A stretch of 64,000 nucleotides of DNA from Candidatus Terraquivivens ruidianensis (GCA_023267975.1 JALNLA010000002.1:103053-167052); one strand, 5' to 3'; shown: positions 18,600-27,934, counted from the stretch's first letter. The notes: generated by a model from the letters alone, not told the origin. Numbers and translations are program-made.

Positions 18600-19190
18600 C
18601 TAGCTTATCATGCGGCCGATAGGGTTCCCGTATGTGTTATAGTACGCAATCTCCTCAAGCATTTTTCGTTTTTTCCTTCCCTTCCTTGTAGGCTTTACTG
18701 GATAACCAAAAGGCGCAACAGTTATCAGCTTCCATTCTTTCGGGACATTGAGTATTTGCTTAACCCTTTCATCGTCGAAGTTTGTTATCCAGCAAGAGCC
18801 GACCCCGAGCGACCATGCCGCCAGCATCATGTCTTCCATGGCTCTGGCACCATCAACCTCGGGAAGCTTTGCGTTTTCTGTAAACAATGCGATGGCAAAT
18901 GCGGCGTTCGCTATATGCGCCCCTGTCGGTGTTGTTTTGCTTAACAAAGATAATTTCTCTCTATCATCGATGATTATGAAGCGCCAAGGTTGCGTGTTCT
19001 TAGAGCTGTGCGCAAGGCGTCCTGCCTCCAGAATCTTGAGTATCATATCGGGTGGGACTTTCTCTGGCCTAAACTCTCTCACAGCTAGGTTTGTCCTTAT
19101 AGCTTCCATCACTTCCATGCTCTCAGCCCAAGATTTCACGTATTGCCTTGGATTTAAGACTAACCTCTTGGAAACATTTATGAGTTGCAT
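18600..19190 (-). CDS. Nitroreductase-family flavoprotein
   Basis: FMN-dependent oxidoreductase. The core begins MEAIRTNLAVREFRPEKVPP and has SSKNTQPWRFIII, AAWSLGVGSCWIT and APFGYP, the usual FMN and dimer motifs. The first 24 residues lie before the usual family start, so ATG at 19118 or 19109 may be the true beginning. Convergent with tgtA. The substrate is unknown; a paralogue lies at 58480-59016. Confidence 0.85.
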   Translation of the reverse strand: MQLINVSKRLVLNPRQYVKSWAESMEVMEAIRTNLAVREFRPEKVPPDMILKILEAGRLAHSSKNTQPWRFIIIDDREKLSLLSKTTPTGAHIANAAFAIALFTENAKLPEVDGARAMEDMMLAAWSLGVGSCWITNFDDERVKQILNVPKEWKLITVAPFGYPVKPTRKGRKKRKMLEEIAYYNTYGNPIGRMIS

Positions 19191-19260
19191 TAAAACAAAT
19201 AAACGGTAAAGACAAGGTTACTCATATGGCATACGGGCCTTCTGAAGAACGGTGTCGGTC

Positions 19261-20514
19261 ATGGAAATAACTTTTCTGGGTTCCGTAGGCGAGGTAGGTA
19301 AATCAGCAATACTCATAAAGGCCGGCGGAGCAAGGATTCTGCTAGATTACGGTATCAAGCCGAATGATGAACCGGGGTTTCCTGCTCACGTAGCACCCAA
19401 GGATCTGGATGCTGTCATAATTACTCACGCCCACTTGGACCATTCAGGAGCGGTACCGTTGCTATACATGGATGAAGGGCCGAAGCTTTACGCCACGAGT
19501 ATGTCCCTTGAAACTTGTGAGATACTCCTCGAGGACTTCCTCAGGTTATCCGGTTACTACATCCCGTACGAATACTTGGAGGTGGAATACATGCTGGAGA
19601 GAGCAAAGAGAGTTTACTATAGGGAGCCGATAAGGGTTAAGGACGTCGAGATAGAGCTGTTGGATGCAGGCCACATACCGGGGAGCGCCCAAGTCGTGAT
19701 AAATGCGGACAAGCGCGTCCTCTTCACGGGAGATATGAACCCAATAAAAACTAGGTTGCTGAGTGGTGCCGACACTGGCCAGACTGATGTGGACGCCGTC
19801 ATCACGGAGTCCACCTATGCCAAGGAGATGCATGAGGATAGGCAGGAGCTTGAAAAGCGCTTCGTTGAAGAATGCAACAGGGTGGTTAAGGATGGCGGTA
19901 TAGTTTTAGTGCCAGCATTCTCCGTCGGTCGCTCACAAGAGATTTTATGCGTCCTGACAGCCCAAAACTTTAAACACTCTCTCTCAACGGACGGTATGGC
20001 AGTCAAGCTATTAGACCTATATCTAAATAACAGAGAATTCATCGCAGACTATAATTTACTCGAAAAAGCTAGCAGGAGGGTTAACATCGTCAGCGGTAAA
20101 AGGGAAAGAAAGAGGGTACTCGAGCAGCCTGGCGTCATAGTCTGTCCGGCTGGTATGCTTAAGGGCGGGCCTGCAGCTTACTACGCTCAGCACATAGCCG
20201 AGGACGAGGTCTCAGCGATATTCCTAGTTAGCTACCAGATACCAGGAACGCCAGGGGCCTCGTTAATATCGGAAAAGAAGCTGATAGTTAACGGTAAGGA
20301 GAGGCCTGTCAAGGCTATGGTCAAGCACTTTCTATTCTCGAGCCATGCAGGCCAAAAAGAGCTTCACTCCTTCCTAAGGTCTTTTAACCCCGGAACCAAA
20401 GTTTTCACGGTTCACGGCGATGCTGATAGTTGTGAAGTCCTCGCCAAATGGGCCAAAGAGAATTGCTCGCTGGATGCCATAGCACCATCCTTAGGAATGA
20501 GCTATGAGCTCTAA
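19261..20514 (+). CDS. Metallo-beta-lactamase/beta-CASP ribonuclease
   Basis: RNA-processing nuclease of the CPSF/archaeal aCPSF2 type without KH domains. It has EITFLGSVGEVGKSAILI, the zinc motif THAHLDHSG, DAGHIPGSAQ, FTGDMN, and beta-CASP elements VPAFSVGRSQEI, FLFSSHAGQKEL and VFTVHGDADSC. About 417 residues. ATG at 19261 is preferred because GGTG at 19251-19254 forms a ribosome site just before it; that same GTG could itself be misread as the start. It probably processes or degrades mRNA 5'-to-3'. Confidence 0.9.
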   Translation: MEITFLGSVGEVGKSAILIKAGGARILLDYGIKPNDEPGFPAHVAPKDLDAVIITHAHLDHSGAVPLLYMDEGPKLYATSMSLETCEILLEDFLRLSGYYIPYEYLEVEYMLERAKRVYYREPIRVKDVEIELLDAGHIPGSAQVVINADKRVLFTGDMNPIKTRLLSGADTGQTDVDAVITESTYAKEMHEDRQELEKRFVEECNRVVKDGGIVLVPAFSVGRSQEILCVLTAQNFKHSLSTDGMAVKLLDLYLNNREFIADYNLLEKASRRVNIVSGKRERKRVLEQPGVIVCPAGMLKGGPAAYYAQHIAEDEVSAIFLVSYQIPGTPGASLISEKKLIVNGKERPVKAMVKHFLFSSHAGQKELHSFLRSFNPGTKVFTVHGDADSCEVLAKWAKENCSLDAIAPSLGMSYEL

Positions 20515-21683
20515 CTGACCCGATGTAGCCTAAATCTTAAGACTAATAATGCTACGGCTGATATAGCTGAGAGAGTAGCTCCATAGAGAAACGTGGCATA
20601 TGTGCCAAAAGCCTCCCACAGCCACCCTGCAATTAGGCTTGAGAGGAGCGTGGCAATGCTCGCTAACGCATGGAAGACCCCAAATGCAGCACCTCTTGCG
20701 CTGCTTGGTGATAGGTCTGACACCATGGCCCTCTGGTTTCCGTCAAAAAGTGCATACGATAGCCCGTATGCGATAAAAAGAACGAATAACCACATCGTGC
20801 CTTCCAAAACCGAGAAACCTAAACACGTTAGGCTGAATAGGAGATAGCCTAAGAAAAGGACGGGCACCCTTCCTAGCTTGTCGGAAACGATTCCAAAAGG
20901 AAAGGCAGACACGGCATAGGAAACGTTGAATATTACGTAAAGGATTAGGGACAGCAGCTCAGCGTCAACTCCTCTGGCTGCTCTTAGGATAAAGAACATA
21001 TAGCTGAAGTTCGATAGCGTGAAGAGCGAGGCTATGAATATGAACGCTTTGAGGCTGGACGGCAACCCCTTCAACTGAAGGCTTATTTTGCTGGTTTTTG
21101 TCTGCGTAGACCTTTCAACGATTGCTGGGAATGGTGTGAGCGCTAGGAACGCTAAAAGGACAGCTATGAGGAAGATGTAGTTATACGGTATCTTGAAAAT
21201 CCACGCCGTAACGAATGCCAACGCAGAACCGAGTACAGCTCCCGACGTGTCCATGGCCCTATGGAGCCCGAAACCCCAACCCCTTCTTTTCGATGACATG
21301 GATGCCGAAAGCAGAGCATCCCTAGGAGCCGTCCTTATCCCCTTTCCAGCTCTGTCAATAACCCTATAAACCAGAACGTGCTGCCATGCGGACGCCACCA
21401 CAAGCAAACCCTTGGCTACAGCTGATGCCGCATACCCAGAGAACGTCAGAGGCTTCTTCTTTCCTAAAACATCGGAGTAAACCCCGGAGAGGAGATTCCC
21501 TAAGCTGGTTAGCATATCCCCTATACCGCCGATCAGGCCGATGATAATACTTCCTGCACCTATGCCGACGAGGAAGAGGGGTAGTACCGCATGCACCATC
21601 TCGCTGCTTACATCCTGAAGGAAGCTAACGATTCCAAGAAGTATGATGTTTCTGAAAAGAACGTCGCCAGCTCTATTAGCCAA
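20511..21683 (-). CDS. MFS transporter
   Basis: 390-residue major facilitator with about 12 transmembrane helices. The loop RAGKGIRTAPRDALLSASMS and GFGLHRAMDTSGAVLGSALA recur in diverged form in the second MFS gene at 52865-54064, so the two are paralogous families within the genome. It overlaps the beta-CASP stop by four bases tail to tail. Substrate unknown. Confidence 0.85.
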   Translation of the reverse strand: MANRAGDVLFRNIILLGIVSFLQDVSSEMVHAVLPLFLVGIGAGSIIIGLIGGIGDMLTSLGNLLSGVYSDVLGKKKPLTFSGYAASAVAKGLLVVASAWQHVLVYRVIDRAGKGIRTAPRDALLSASMSSKRRGWGFGLHRAMDTSGAVLGSALAFVTAWIFKIPYNYIFLIAVLLAFLALTPFPAIVERSTQTKTSKISLQLKGLPSSLKAFIFIASLFTLSNFSYMFFILRAARGVDAELLSLILYVIFNVSYAVSAFPFGIVSDKLGRVPVLFLGYLLFSLTCLGFSVLEGTMWLFVLFIAYGLSYALFDGNQRAMVSDLSPSSARGAAFGVFHALASIATLLSSLIAGWLWEAFGTYATFLYGATLSAISAVALLVLRFRLHRVS

Positions 21684-21727
21684 CTTGACCCTCTGCCATG
21701 AGGTTTTTTATTAATTAAACTTTTCTT

Positions 21728-21912
21728 TTAGTCAGAAACAATCTTAACTAGCATGTCGGGCGGAACCTCAAAGCTTCCTTCGTTTCTAACCCTCCTCTAA
21801 TTCGATCGCTGTAATCTGCGACCTTGACTGTAAGATATTTTCCGCCTAAGTATCTAGTGTAGGCAAATCTTCGATTTGTCAAGATTAATTGACCCTTCAA
21901 TGCTTGCCCCAT
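21728..21912 (-). pseudogene. Frameshifted PH-like domain remnant
   Basis: A 54-aa frame (21912 to 21748) reads MGQALKGQLILTNRRFAYTR, then YLGGKYLTVKVADYSDRI; the LILTNRRFAY style is like bacterial PH/GRAM domains. A second frame continues it as EGSFEVPPDMLVKIVSD and a stop at 21728. One indel near 21778 would join them. It looks like a small gene broken recently, or an unrecognised short gene. Confidence 0.35.
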
Positions 21913-21951
21913 GCCATTGCTTTTCCTTAGGGTAGAATCTCCCGGAGGTAC

Positions 21952-22041
21952 TGGTGCGGCCGCCGGGATTTGAACCCGGGACCTTGGGGCTTACCCCTCA
22001 CGACGGGGCCCCCACGTCCTACCAGCCTAGACTACGGCCGC
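21952..22041 (-). tRNA. tRNA-Gly(CCC) with 13-nt intron
   Basis: Acceptor GCGGCCG/CGGCCGC, discriminator A and an encoded CCA (21952-21954); T-arm CCGGGTTCAAATCCCGG. The anticodon stem TGGGG/CCCCA is interrupted at 37/38 by a 13-base intron (21991-22003). The splice site folds as a bulge-helix-bulge: helix GCCC/GGGU, bulges CGU and AAG. Splicing gives loop GCCCCGG, so anticodon CCC. Position 33 is then C rather than the near-universal U. Confidence 0.85.
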
Positions 22042-22131
22042 ATCTGCCCGGACAACACACCTCGATAATATCGTACGATAGAAAGGAATAAATGTTATGC
22101 GAGCAAATTTGATAACGTTAATTAACTCGGA

Positions 22132-22857
22132 ATGATGTCTAACGTTAGAAAAGGGATGCTCGAGACGGATGTTGTTTTTGAAGAGGGGTTAGAAAAATTT
22201 TACTCCGAAGACACAGTATTAATAGAGGGCCTGCCAGGCGTTGGTTTAGTGGCAAAGGCTGCCGTTTCCTACTTTTTGACCAAGCTGGACGCGAAGAGGG
22301 TATGCCGACTCTATTCGCCTTACTTTCCGAACATCAGCTTCATAAGGGATGGCAGGCTTGTATTCAGCTTTGGCGACATTTATCTCGCCAAGTCACCCAG
22401 ACCTTTGCTGATGCTTTATGGAAACGCGCAACCCACGACAAGCTACGGACAGTATGAATTCTGCGAGAAAGTTTTAGACGTTGCACGCAAATTTGGATGC
22501 AAATTTGTCGTGACGCTAGGAGGTTATGGTAAGGAAGTTGTATCGGATAAAAGAATAGTTTACTGTTCATCGACTGACGGAAGAGCACTCGAGAGATGGG
22601 TTAAGAAGATTGGAGGACTGAGATATTCAGGACAGATAATAGGAGCAGCAGGTCTATTGGTCACGCTGGCCACCATGAGGAATATGAGTGGCCTTTCGAT
22701 ACTTATAGAAACGAACGGGATGGCACCAGATTTCTTCGGGGCTATGCGTGCCATAGAGTCCATAAACAAGCTCCTCGATATGAATGTTGGACCAAAAGAT
22801 GTTGAAGAGCTCTCTAGCATCTATACGCTTGCAGAAATCGAATACGAGCGCATTTAA
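22132..22857 (+). CDS. PAC2-family proteasome-assembly chaperone-like protein
   Basis: 241-residue PAC2-domain protein. Diagnostic segments are LIEGLPGVGLVAKAAVSYFL, the central VVTLGGYGKEV and GQIIGAAGLLVTLATM. Archaeal PAC2 proteins (PbaA/PbaB) assist assembly of the 20S proteasome. A second PAC2 gene lies at 27097-27906 next to the proteasome beta subunit. Confidence 0.85.
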   Translation: MMSNVRKGMLETDVVFEEGLEKFYSEDTVLIEGLPGVGLVAKAAVSYFLTKLDAKRVCRLYSPYFPNISFIRDGRLVFSFGDIYLAKSPRPLLMLYGNAQPTTSYGQYEFCEKVLDVARKFGCKFVVTLGGYGKEVVSDKRIVYCSSTDGRALERWVKKIGGLRYSGQIIGAAGLLVTLATMRNMSGLSILIETNGMAPDFFGAMRAIESINKLLDMNVGPKDVEELSSIYTLAEIEYERI

Positions 22858-22912
22858 TAAACTAAGATAAATATCGCTAGCTATGAATCTTTAAATTTAA
22901 TCCCCACCTCAA

Positions 22913-23335
22913 TCACTTTGTTTCCTCTCTTACGAATTCCTCAAAGACTTTTTGGACACGCTCAGCGGCAGGTCCAGAGCCCTCGACCACGCCATTCTTT
23001 GTCACCCTAATCCTATCCATGACCAGTATGACATCCGCCTCTTTGATGTACTTGACCATGCTTGGGAAAACACGATTAAGCCTCTCCGCTAACTTCTGCA
23101 TATCTATTCCTGCTTCTATAACCTCAAGCATCAGTATGTTGTTGCCAGACAAAAACACTTTCGGAAAGATGTTGCCGCTCTCATTTTTTGCATCCGCGAG
23201 CCATATGCTGTAGTCTGAAGGGTTGTAGGCTAAGAGCTTTCCCTCCAGCTTTATACCCTGAACCGTTGACACCCTAATGACCTTATCAACAAGCATCGCA
23301 AACTCATCGACAAACCTTTTGGACGGAAGCGCCAT
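22913..23335 (-). CDS. Sm/Lsm-like RNA-binding protein with C-terminal extension
   Basis: The N-terminal half is an Sm fold: FVDEFAMLVDKVIRVSTVQG, IKLEGKLLAYNPSDYSIWLA and a second motif FLSGNNILMLEVIE. A C-terminal helical extension of about 60 residues follows. Single-domain archaeal Lsm proteins are about 75 aa, so this is an extended form (Sm3-like). ATG 23335 is chosen because GAGGTT lies eight bases upstream; an upstream TTG at 23392 is less likely. It follows the KaiC-like gene by 18 bases or more on the same strand. Confidence 0.75.
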   Translation of the reverse strand: MALPSKRFVDEFAMLVDKVIRVSTVQGIKLEGKLLAYNPSDYSIWLADAKNESGNIFPKVFLSGNNILMLEVIEAGIDMQKLAERLNRVFPSMVKYIKEADVILVMDRIRVTKNGVVEGSGPAAERVQKVFEEFVREETK

Positions 23336-23410
23336 GAGCCTAACCTCGTCAGTTTTATTACTAAGGCTTAGATAAAAGCATAAAATACGCAAAGAAGGGT
23401 GTACTGCCTA

Positions 23411-24190
23411 CTAAGACGGTGAGGCTTCGTTATCCTCAACGTCTTCCGTTTCGACTTCTGGCGTCGTTGTTTTACCGATCAGGGAATCGATGGGTTGCTT
23501 GATTACTATACCAGCGCCAGACCGTATGTCGAAGGTGTAAATTGTGGGGTCCATTTGTGACCACCTCATCTTCCTCACGTATAATGTCCTGACAAGCCTA
23601 CCATCCAGCCTCGTTATACTCATCACTATCACGCCCGATGCAAGGAACTCTTCATAGCCGAATCTACTCAGCCTAGTGGAGCCCGTAGGTATATCGGTAA
23701 TGAGTAGGGTCGTGGCGTTGCACTTCTCTTCTAGGTAGTTTATGATTTCTCTCAGATACTCTCTGACGTAAAACTCCTCCTTGGCTCCTGTAGCAAGGGC
23801 AGAAACGGGGTCCAGCACGATTCTTGATATAGGCCCTCCTCTGGTTACCCTCCTGATTGCCTCGATGAATGCCTTGCTTTCCTTTCCGTACTTCCTAACC
23901 TCTGCGGCTTCAAGCCTTATCTCGAATGGGTAAAAAAGGCCACTGTTGATATAGGGCCAAAAGTTCCAGCCTAAGGTTTCGACGCCCGAGAGGACGTTGC
24001 CGACCCTTTCGTCCAGCGATACGTAAACACATGGCTCGTTACGCGAGAGTCCTTCCCTTAAAAACTGTAAGGCAAGTATCGTCTTGCCAGCACCTGTCTC
24101 GCCAGCAACGAGATATGTTCGTCCTTGGATGAGCCCACCTCCAAGTATTTTGTCAAGCTTTGGTATACCCGTCGAAACTCTTTGCAACAA
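23411..24190 (-). CDS. KaiC-like RecA-fold ATPase
   Basis: 259-residue single-domain member of the KaiC/RadB group. It opens VSTGIPKLDKILGGGLIQGR, with Walker A AGETGAGKT and Walker B ISRIVLDPVSAL. The C-terminus is acidic and low-complexity (ETEDVEDNEASPS). Such archaeal proteins are common and of unclear role, often linked to signalling. Upstream of and co-directional with the Sm-like gene. Confidence 0.85.
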   Translation of the reverse strand: MLQRVSTGIPKLDKILGGGLIQGRTYLVAGETGAGKTILALQFLREGLSRNEPCVYVSLDERVGNVLSGVETLGWNFWPYINSGLFYPFEIRLEAAEVRKYGKESKAFIEAIRRVTRGGPISRIVLDPVSALATGAKEEFYVREYLREIINYLEEKCNATTLLITDIPTGSTRLSRFGYEEFLASGVIVMSITRLDGRLVRTLYVRKMRWSQMDPTIYTFDIRSGAGIVIKQPIDSLIGKTTTPEVETEDVEDNEASPS

Positions 24191-24236
24191 ATGTGGTCAA
24201 TATATTTGACTATACTCATCTTATAAATATTCTCAC

Positions 24237-25472
24237 TTACGATCGTCGACTAAGTAAATATGCAAAAAGATTCCTGACAAGCTCTGGGTTAGGCATGACG
24301 TCTATTGACTCTAAGCCCTTAATCAACTCAGGACTCGGGTCTTTTAGCATGCTTCCCGTGCAGATGCAAACTATCGTGTCATTAGCATCCATATCTCCAC
24401 TCTCTATGAGTTTCTTAACACCTGCCACGGAGGCTGCAGCCGCAGGCTCCACTCCGATGCCCTCGAGGCTGGCCAGCATTCTTTGAGCTTCGATTATTTC
24501 ATTGTCCGAGACCTTTGCGACGAGACCATCAGATTCCTTCACGGCTAACAGCGCTTTTTTCCAGTTTACCGGTCTTCCTATCCTTATGGCGGATGCTATC
24601 GTGCTCGGTTTTTCGACAGGTTTTAATGTCGCAAGTCCTTCCTTAACCAAATCCACAAACGGTGAGGCGCCTTCAGACTGGATGCCGACCATTGACGGTC
24701 TCTCGTTTATGAGACCTACCGCCTCCATCTCCCTAAATCCCTTCCAAGCCGCTGCTATGTTTCCGCAGTTTCCAACAGGAAGGGCGACGTATCCCGGCAC
24801 TCTGCCAAGCTGGTCTACCGTCTCAAAGGCTACCGTCTTCTGCCCCTCGAGTCTCCATGGGTTGATTGAGTTGAGCAAGTACGCTCCAACCTCTTCAGCA
24901 ACCTTCCATACTAAGTTTAGGGCCTCATCGAAAGTTCCCTCTAACCTAACCACCTTGGCACCATACAACATGGCTTGAAACAATTTGCCGAGAGCAACAG
25001 CTTGCTTTGGTACCATCACGATACATGGAATTCCAGCCTTAGCCGAGTACGCTGCTAGGGATGCAGCCGTGTTGCCCGTAGATGCACATGCAACGCCCTT
25101 TGCTCCGAGTTTTAACGCTTTGGTTATACCAATGCACATCCCTCTGTCCTTAAAGCTACCCGTGGGGTTCATGCCCTCGTATTTGACGTAAAGGTCCCTG
25201 GCGCCCAACCAGTCGGCAAGCTTCTCACACTTGTACAGGGGCGTTCCACCCTCGTCCAGCGATACTACCCGATTGTATCCTTCGAACGGAAGTAGCTCGA
25301 AGTATCTCCAAACGTTAAACTTCCTAGACCTAAATTTGTCCCAAGAAACATCGCCCAAACTTTCTAAGTCCATGCGAACTTCTAATAGGCCACCACAATC
25401 GCATCTATACTTGATGATGTCTGCGTAGTATGTCGAATGGCACTCTATGCACTCTTGCCAAACCTTTTTCAT
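24237..25472 (-). CDS. thrC: Threonine synthase
   Basis: PLP enzyme converting O-phosphohomoserine to threonine. It has an N-terminal zinc ribbon (CIECHSTY...YRCDCGG), the PLP lysine motif GSFKDRGM, a glycine-rich phosphate loop PVGNCGNIAAAW and a C-terminal ICTGSMLKDP. The other threonine-branch genes, homoserine dehydrogenase and aspartate kinase, are at 42.4-44.9 kb. 411 aa is a normal length. Confidence 0.93.
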   Translation of the reverse strand: MKKVWQECIECHSTYYADIIKYRCDCGGLLEVRMDLESLGDVSWDKFRSRKFNVWRYFELLPFEGYNRVVSLDEGGTPLYKCEKLADWLGARDLYVKYEGMNPTGSFKDRGMCIGITKALKLGAKGVACASTGNTAASLAAYSAKAGIPCIVMVPKQAVALGKLFQAMLYGAKVVRLEGTFDEALNLVWKVAEEVGAYLLNSINPWRLEGQKTVAFETVDQLGRVPGYVALPVGNCGNIAAAWKGFREMEAVGLINERPSMVGIQSEGASPFVDLVKEGLATLKPVEKPSTIASAIRIGRPVNWKKALLAVKESDGLVAKVSDNEIIEAQRMLASLEGIGVEPAAAASVAGVKKLIESGDMDANDTIVCICTGSMLKDPSPELIKGLESIDVMPNPELVRNLFAYLLSRRS

Positions 25473-25504
25473 AACTTTTCCCGTTCAACTTATGCGCTAA
25501 TTAT

Positions 25505-26221
25505 TTAAACATTGCTTGTGCCTAAAAGGTTATTGAAGAAGAAAGTCGGTTGGAGGCTGACAGTCAGCCTAACCTTATCACCGTCCTTAAGGCCATACTT
25601 CTCCCTCAGGTTGTAAGGCGACACCACTTCCACTACAGATACATCATGATGGGTCCTTTCTATGAAGAATATGGCGCACTCATCTATATCATTAAAAGCA
25701 GCCTTTATGCACTTCGCACCGCCGTAGCTCCTTTTCTCATCCTTGAAACCCTCTATCACTATGTCTGCAGCTTTCTCCAGCAAAAGCCTTCCTTCTATCG
25801 CTGCGCTTGATGAGAGCCTCACATTGAGTGTGCCCAAGAAAGGCTCAAAACCCAGTCTTTCCTTAATCTGGCTATAATAGCCCGGTAGGCTGATATAGTA
25901 AGCACCCTCACCAAGACCAGAAAATACCCTTCCCTCTAAAGTTATCTTCACAGGCCTTTCAAATATTCCCCTCAACCTAACGTGCAAGTCTATTAACTCG
26001 TTTACCCCTCTCTCCGTTAGCTTCACGTAAGTCTCTTTTCCAACAATTCTTCGCGTTATGTAGCCGTCCTTCTCCAGCTGAATGAGCAACCTGGAGGCTG
26101 TCTGCTGCGAAATGTCAAGCTGCTTTGCGAGCATCGATGTGGTTATCTTGACCTCACGAGCAAAAGCGGCGTATTCTGCCAAGAATATCAGTATGTTCTC
26201 CCTTCCCTTTAGTAGACTCAT
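25505..26221 (-). CDS. ribK: CTP-dependent riboflavin kinase with N-terminal winged helix
   Basis: The N-terminal 90 residues are a winged helix (TTSMLAKQLDISQQTASRLL). The C-terminal DUF120/RibK domain has RVFSGLGEGAYYISLPGYY, PFLGTLNVRL, and YGGAKCIKAAF. RibK makes FMN using CTP in archaea. The fused HTH suggests autoregulation by flavin, as proposed for related archaeal fusions. Confidence 0.9.
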   Translation of the reverse strand: MSLLKGRENILIFLAEYAAFAREVKITTSMLAKQLDISQQTASRLLIQLEKDGYITRRIVGKETYVKLTERGVNELIDLHVRLRGIFERPVKITLEGRVFSGLGEGAYYISLPGYYSQIKERLGFEPFLGTLNVRLSSSAAIEGRLLLEKAADIVIEGFKDEKRSYGGAKCIKAAFNDIDECAIFFIERTHHDVSVVEVVSPYNLREKYGLKDGDKVRLTVSLQPTFFFNNLLGTSNV

Positions 26222-26288
26222 ACAAATTGCCGTCCCGAGTGTTGACCTAAGTAATTAATGCCCAATTCCTTACCATCAGAAACGCTCC

Positions 26289-26894
26289 TCATAAATTTAT
26301 GGTTTCGTTAATCGTCAGACCTTTCTCGGTAAAGATGAGTACGTCTATACCGTTCCCACTCGCAGCATCCCTGGCTATTGACGCTTTGATTGCCTTTATG
26401 GACAAATCGTAAAGCTCCTTTGGCGTCATATCCTCCCTGTAATCGCTTTCAACTATTCCTATCGCTATCTCAGCGCCGGAACCTACGACGGCATAATCGT
26501 CCTCTATCATAGAGCCCAGCGGGTCTAGCACTATAACGTGCGCCCCGCTCTCGTCGAAACCTCCGACCACGCTCTCTGTCAAGTAAGGGAAGAACCTGCT
26601 GCTGAATAGATAGTTGGAGAGAACCTTAGCCACCGTCTGGACTTTTGGCTCAGTGCGGTTCTCGATTCTGTAGAGGTTTATCACGGCCGTTGCATCTCTT
26701 ATGAGCATCTGCATGTCGGCGACAAACCCTGCGCACGCGGCGCCTATTTTGGGAGTTATCTGGAAGACCTTCCTGACGGATTTGCTCATGACGAAGTAGC
26801 CATATGAAAGCCTTTTCTCGGAGGCCAGAGCAACAGCGCTCTTGCTCCTAATGCCCAATGTAGTCGCACCCGGATATGGAAACTGAGCGCTCAA
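26289..26894 (-). CDS. psmB: Proteasome beta subunit
   Basis: Proteolytic subunit of the 20S proteasome, 201 aa. The propeptide is only ten residues (MSAQFPYPGA), followed by the catalytic Thr in TTLGIRSKSAVALASEKR. GSGAEIAIGIVESDY and the C-terminal region are typical. The start is TTG at 26894, with GGTGA about eight bases upstream. It lies head-to-head with a PAC2 chaperone gene. Confidence 0.95.
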   Translation of the reverse strand: MSAQFPYPGATTLGIRSKSAVALASEKRLSYGYFVMSKSVRKVFQITPKIGAACAGFVADMQMLIRDATAVINLYRIENRTEPKVQTVAKVLSNYLFSSRFFPYLTESVVGGFDESGAHVIVLDPLGSMIEDDYAVVGSGAEIAIGIVESDYREDMTPKELYDLSIKAIKASIARDAASGNGIDVLIFTEKGLTINETINL

Positions 26895-26991
26895 ATTCCA
26901 TTCACCGAATTGTCCCGATTAATCGTATTTTAAGCGGCATACTTAAATGTTCACCATCTCATAAGGTTTTCCTCTTTTTCACATAAAGTCT

Positions 26992-27030
26992 GGGTCGAGG
27001 AGCTTAGTCTCTATTACTCTTCTTCGACCC
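26992..27030. other. Stem-loop between psmB and PAC2 gene
   Basis: GGGTCGA (26992-26998) and TCGACCC (27024-27030) form a perfect 7-bp stem around a purine/pyrimidine loop that can extend the helix. It could be a small structured RNA element or a regulatory inverted repeat between the divergent genes. Confidence 0.35.
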
Positions 27031-27096
27031 TATTATTCAGTTTGCCAGCTTTATGGTTGCTGAGTTAAATAGTGGAACGACAATCCAATAAAAGGG

Positions 27097-27906
27097 ATGG
27101 AGGAAACCATTCGATTTTACGACTCGCCACCTCTAAAGGAGCCGTATCTAGTCGCAGGCTTCTATGGCTGGTCTGACGGTGGAAGGGTATCGAGCATGAC
27201 GCTTCTCTACTTACTAACGAAGCTCCCGTCAAAGCTCCTTGCCGAGATTAACCCAGAACCCTTCTACGATTTCACGGTAAGGAGACCTTACGTCTCTTAT
27301 AAATCGGGCGCAATAGTCAGCTACACCATGCCAAAGAACGAGTTTTGGTACGTTGAGGAAGTAGGAGGTCGTTCGCTCGTGCTTCTCCTTGGCGAGGAGC
27401 CAAATTTAAACTGGTTAAAGTACGTTAACGCCATAATGTACGTTATTAAAAAATTCGGAATAAAGAGGGTTTATACTGTAGGCGGTCTCTTAGACAGGAT
27501 ACCTCACACTGTTGAACCCATGATCAGCTTCTTTATCAACAACGAAAACCTCAGAAAAGAAGTATGGATGCTTGGTGGGGAGCTCACAAACTACGAGGGG
27601 CCGAGCAGCATCCACAGCCTCATACTTTATGCATGTATGAACGAGGGCATAGAGGCCATAAGTATATGGGGCCATTCGCCCATTTACCTTCCATTTCCAG
27701 ACGTTCAGACCACATACCATCTAACAAAGAAGCTTGTGGAGCTTCTTAACATAGAGTTGGACCTGAGCGGCTTCGAGGCCGAGAGTAAGGAGTTCAGGGC
27801 TAGGCTCGATATTGAAGTGCAGAGCCAGCCCGAGCTAAGAAGGTTGGTTTTAGAGCTAGAGGACGAGTACTATAGGACACGAAGAAAGTTTGGATATATA
27901 TCTTAA
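27097..27906 (+). CDS. PAC2-family proteasome-assembly chaperone-like protein
   Basis: 269-residue PAC2 protein: PYLVAGFYGWSDGGRVSSMT at the start, VYTVGGLLDRIPHT and WMLGGELTNYEGPSSIHSLI in the core, acidic helical C-terminus. Its divergent position beside psmB supports a role in proteasome assembly. It is a distant paralogue of the 22132-22857 product; the two could form a PbaA/PbaB-like pair. Confidence 0.88.
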   Translation: MEETIRFYDSPPLKEPYLVAGFYGWSDGGRVSSMTLLYLLTKLPSKLLAEINPEPFYDFTVRRPYVSYKSGAIVSYTMPKNEFWYVEEVGGRSLVLLLGEEPNLNWLKYVNAIMYVIKKFGIKRVYTVGGLLDRIPHTVEPMISFFINNENLRKEVWMLGGELTNYEGPSSIHSLILYACMNEGIEAISIWGHSPIYLPFPDVQTTYHLTKKLVELLNIELDLSGFEAESKEFRARLDIEVQSQPELRRLVLELEDEYYRTRRKFGYIS

Positions 27907-27934
27907 ATGCTATAGTGGATACATGTGAAAAGAT

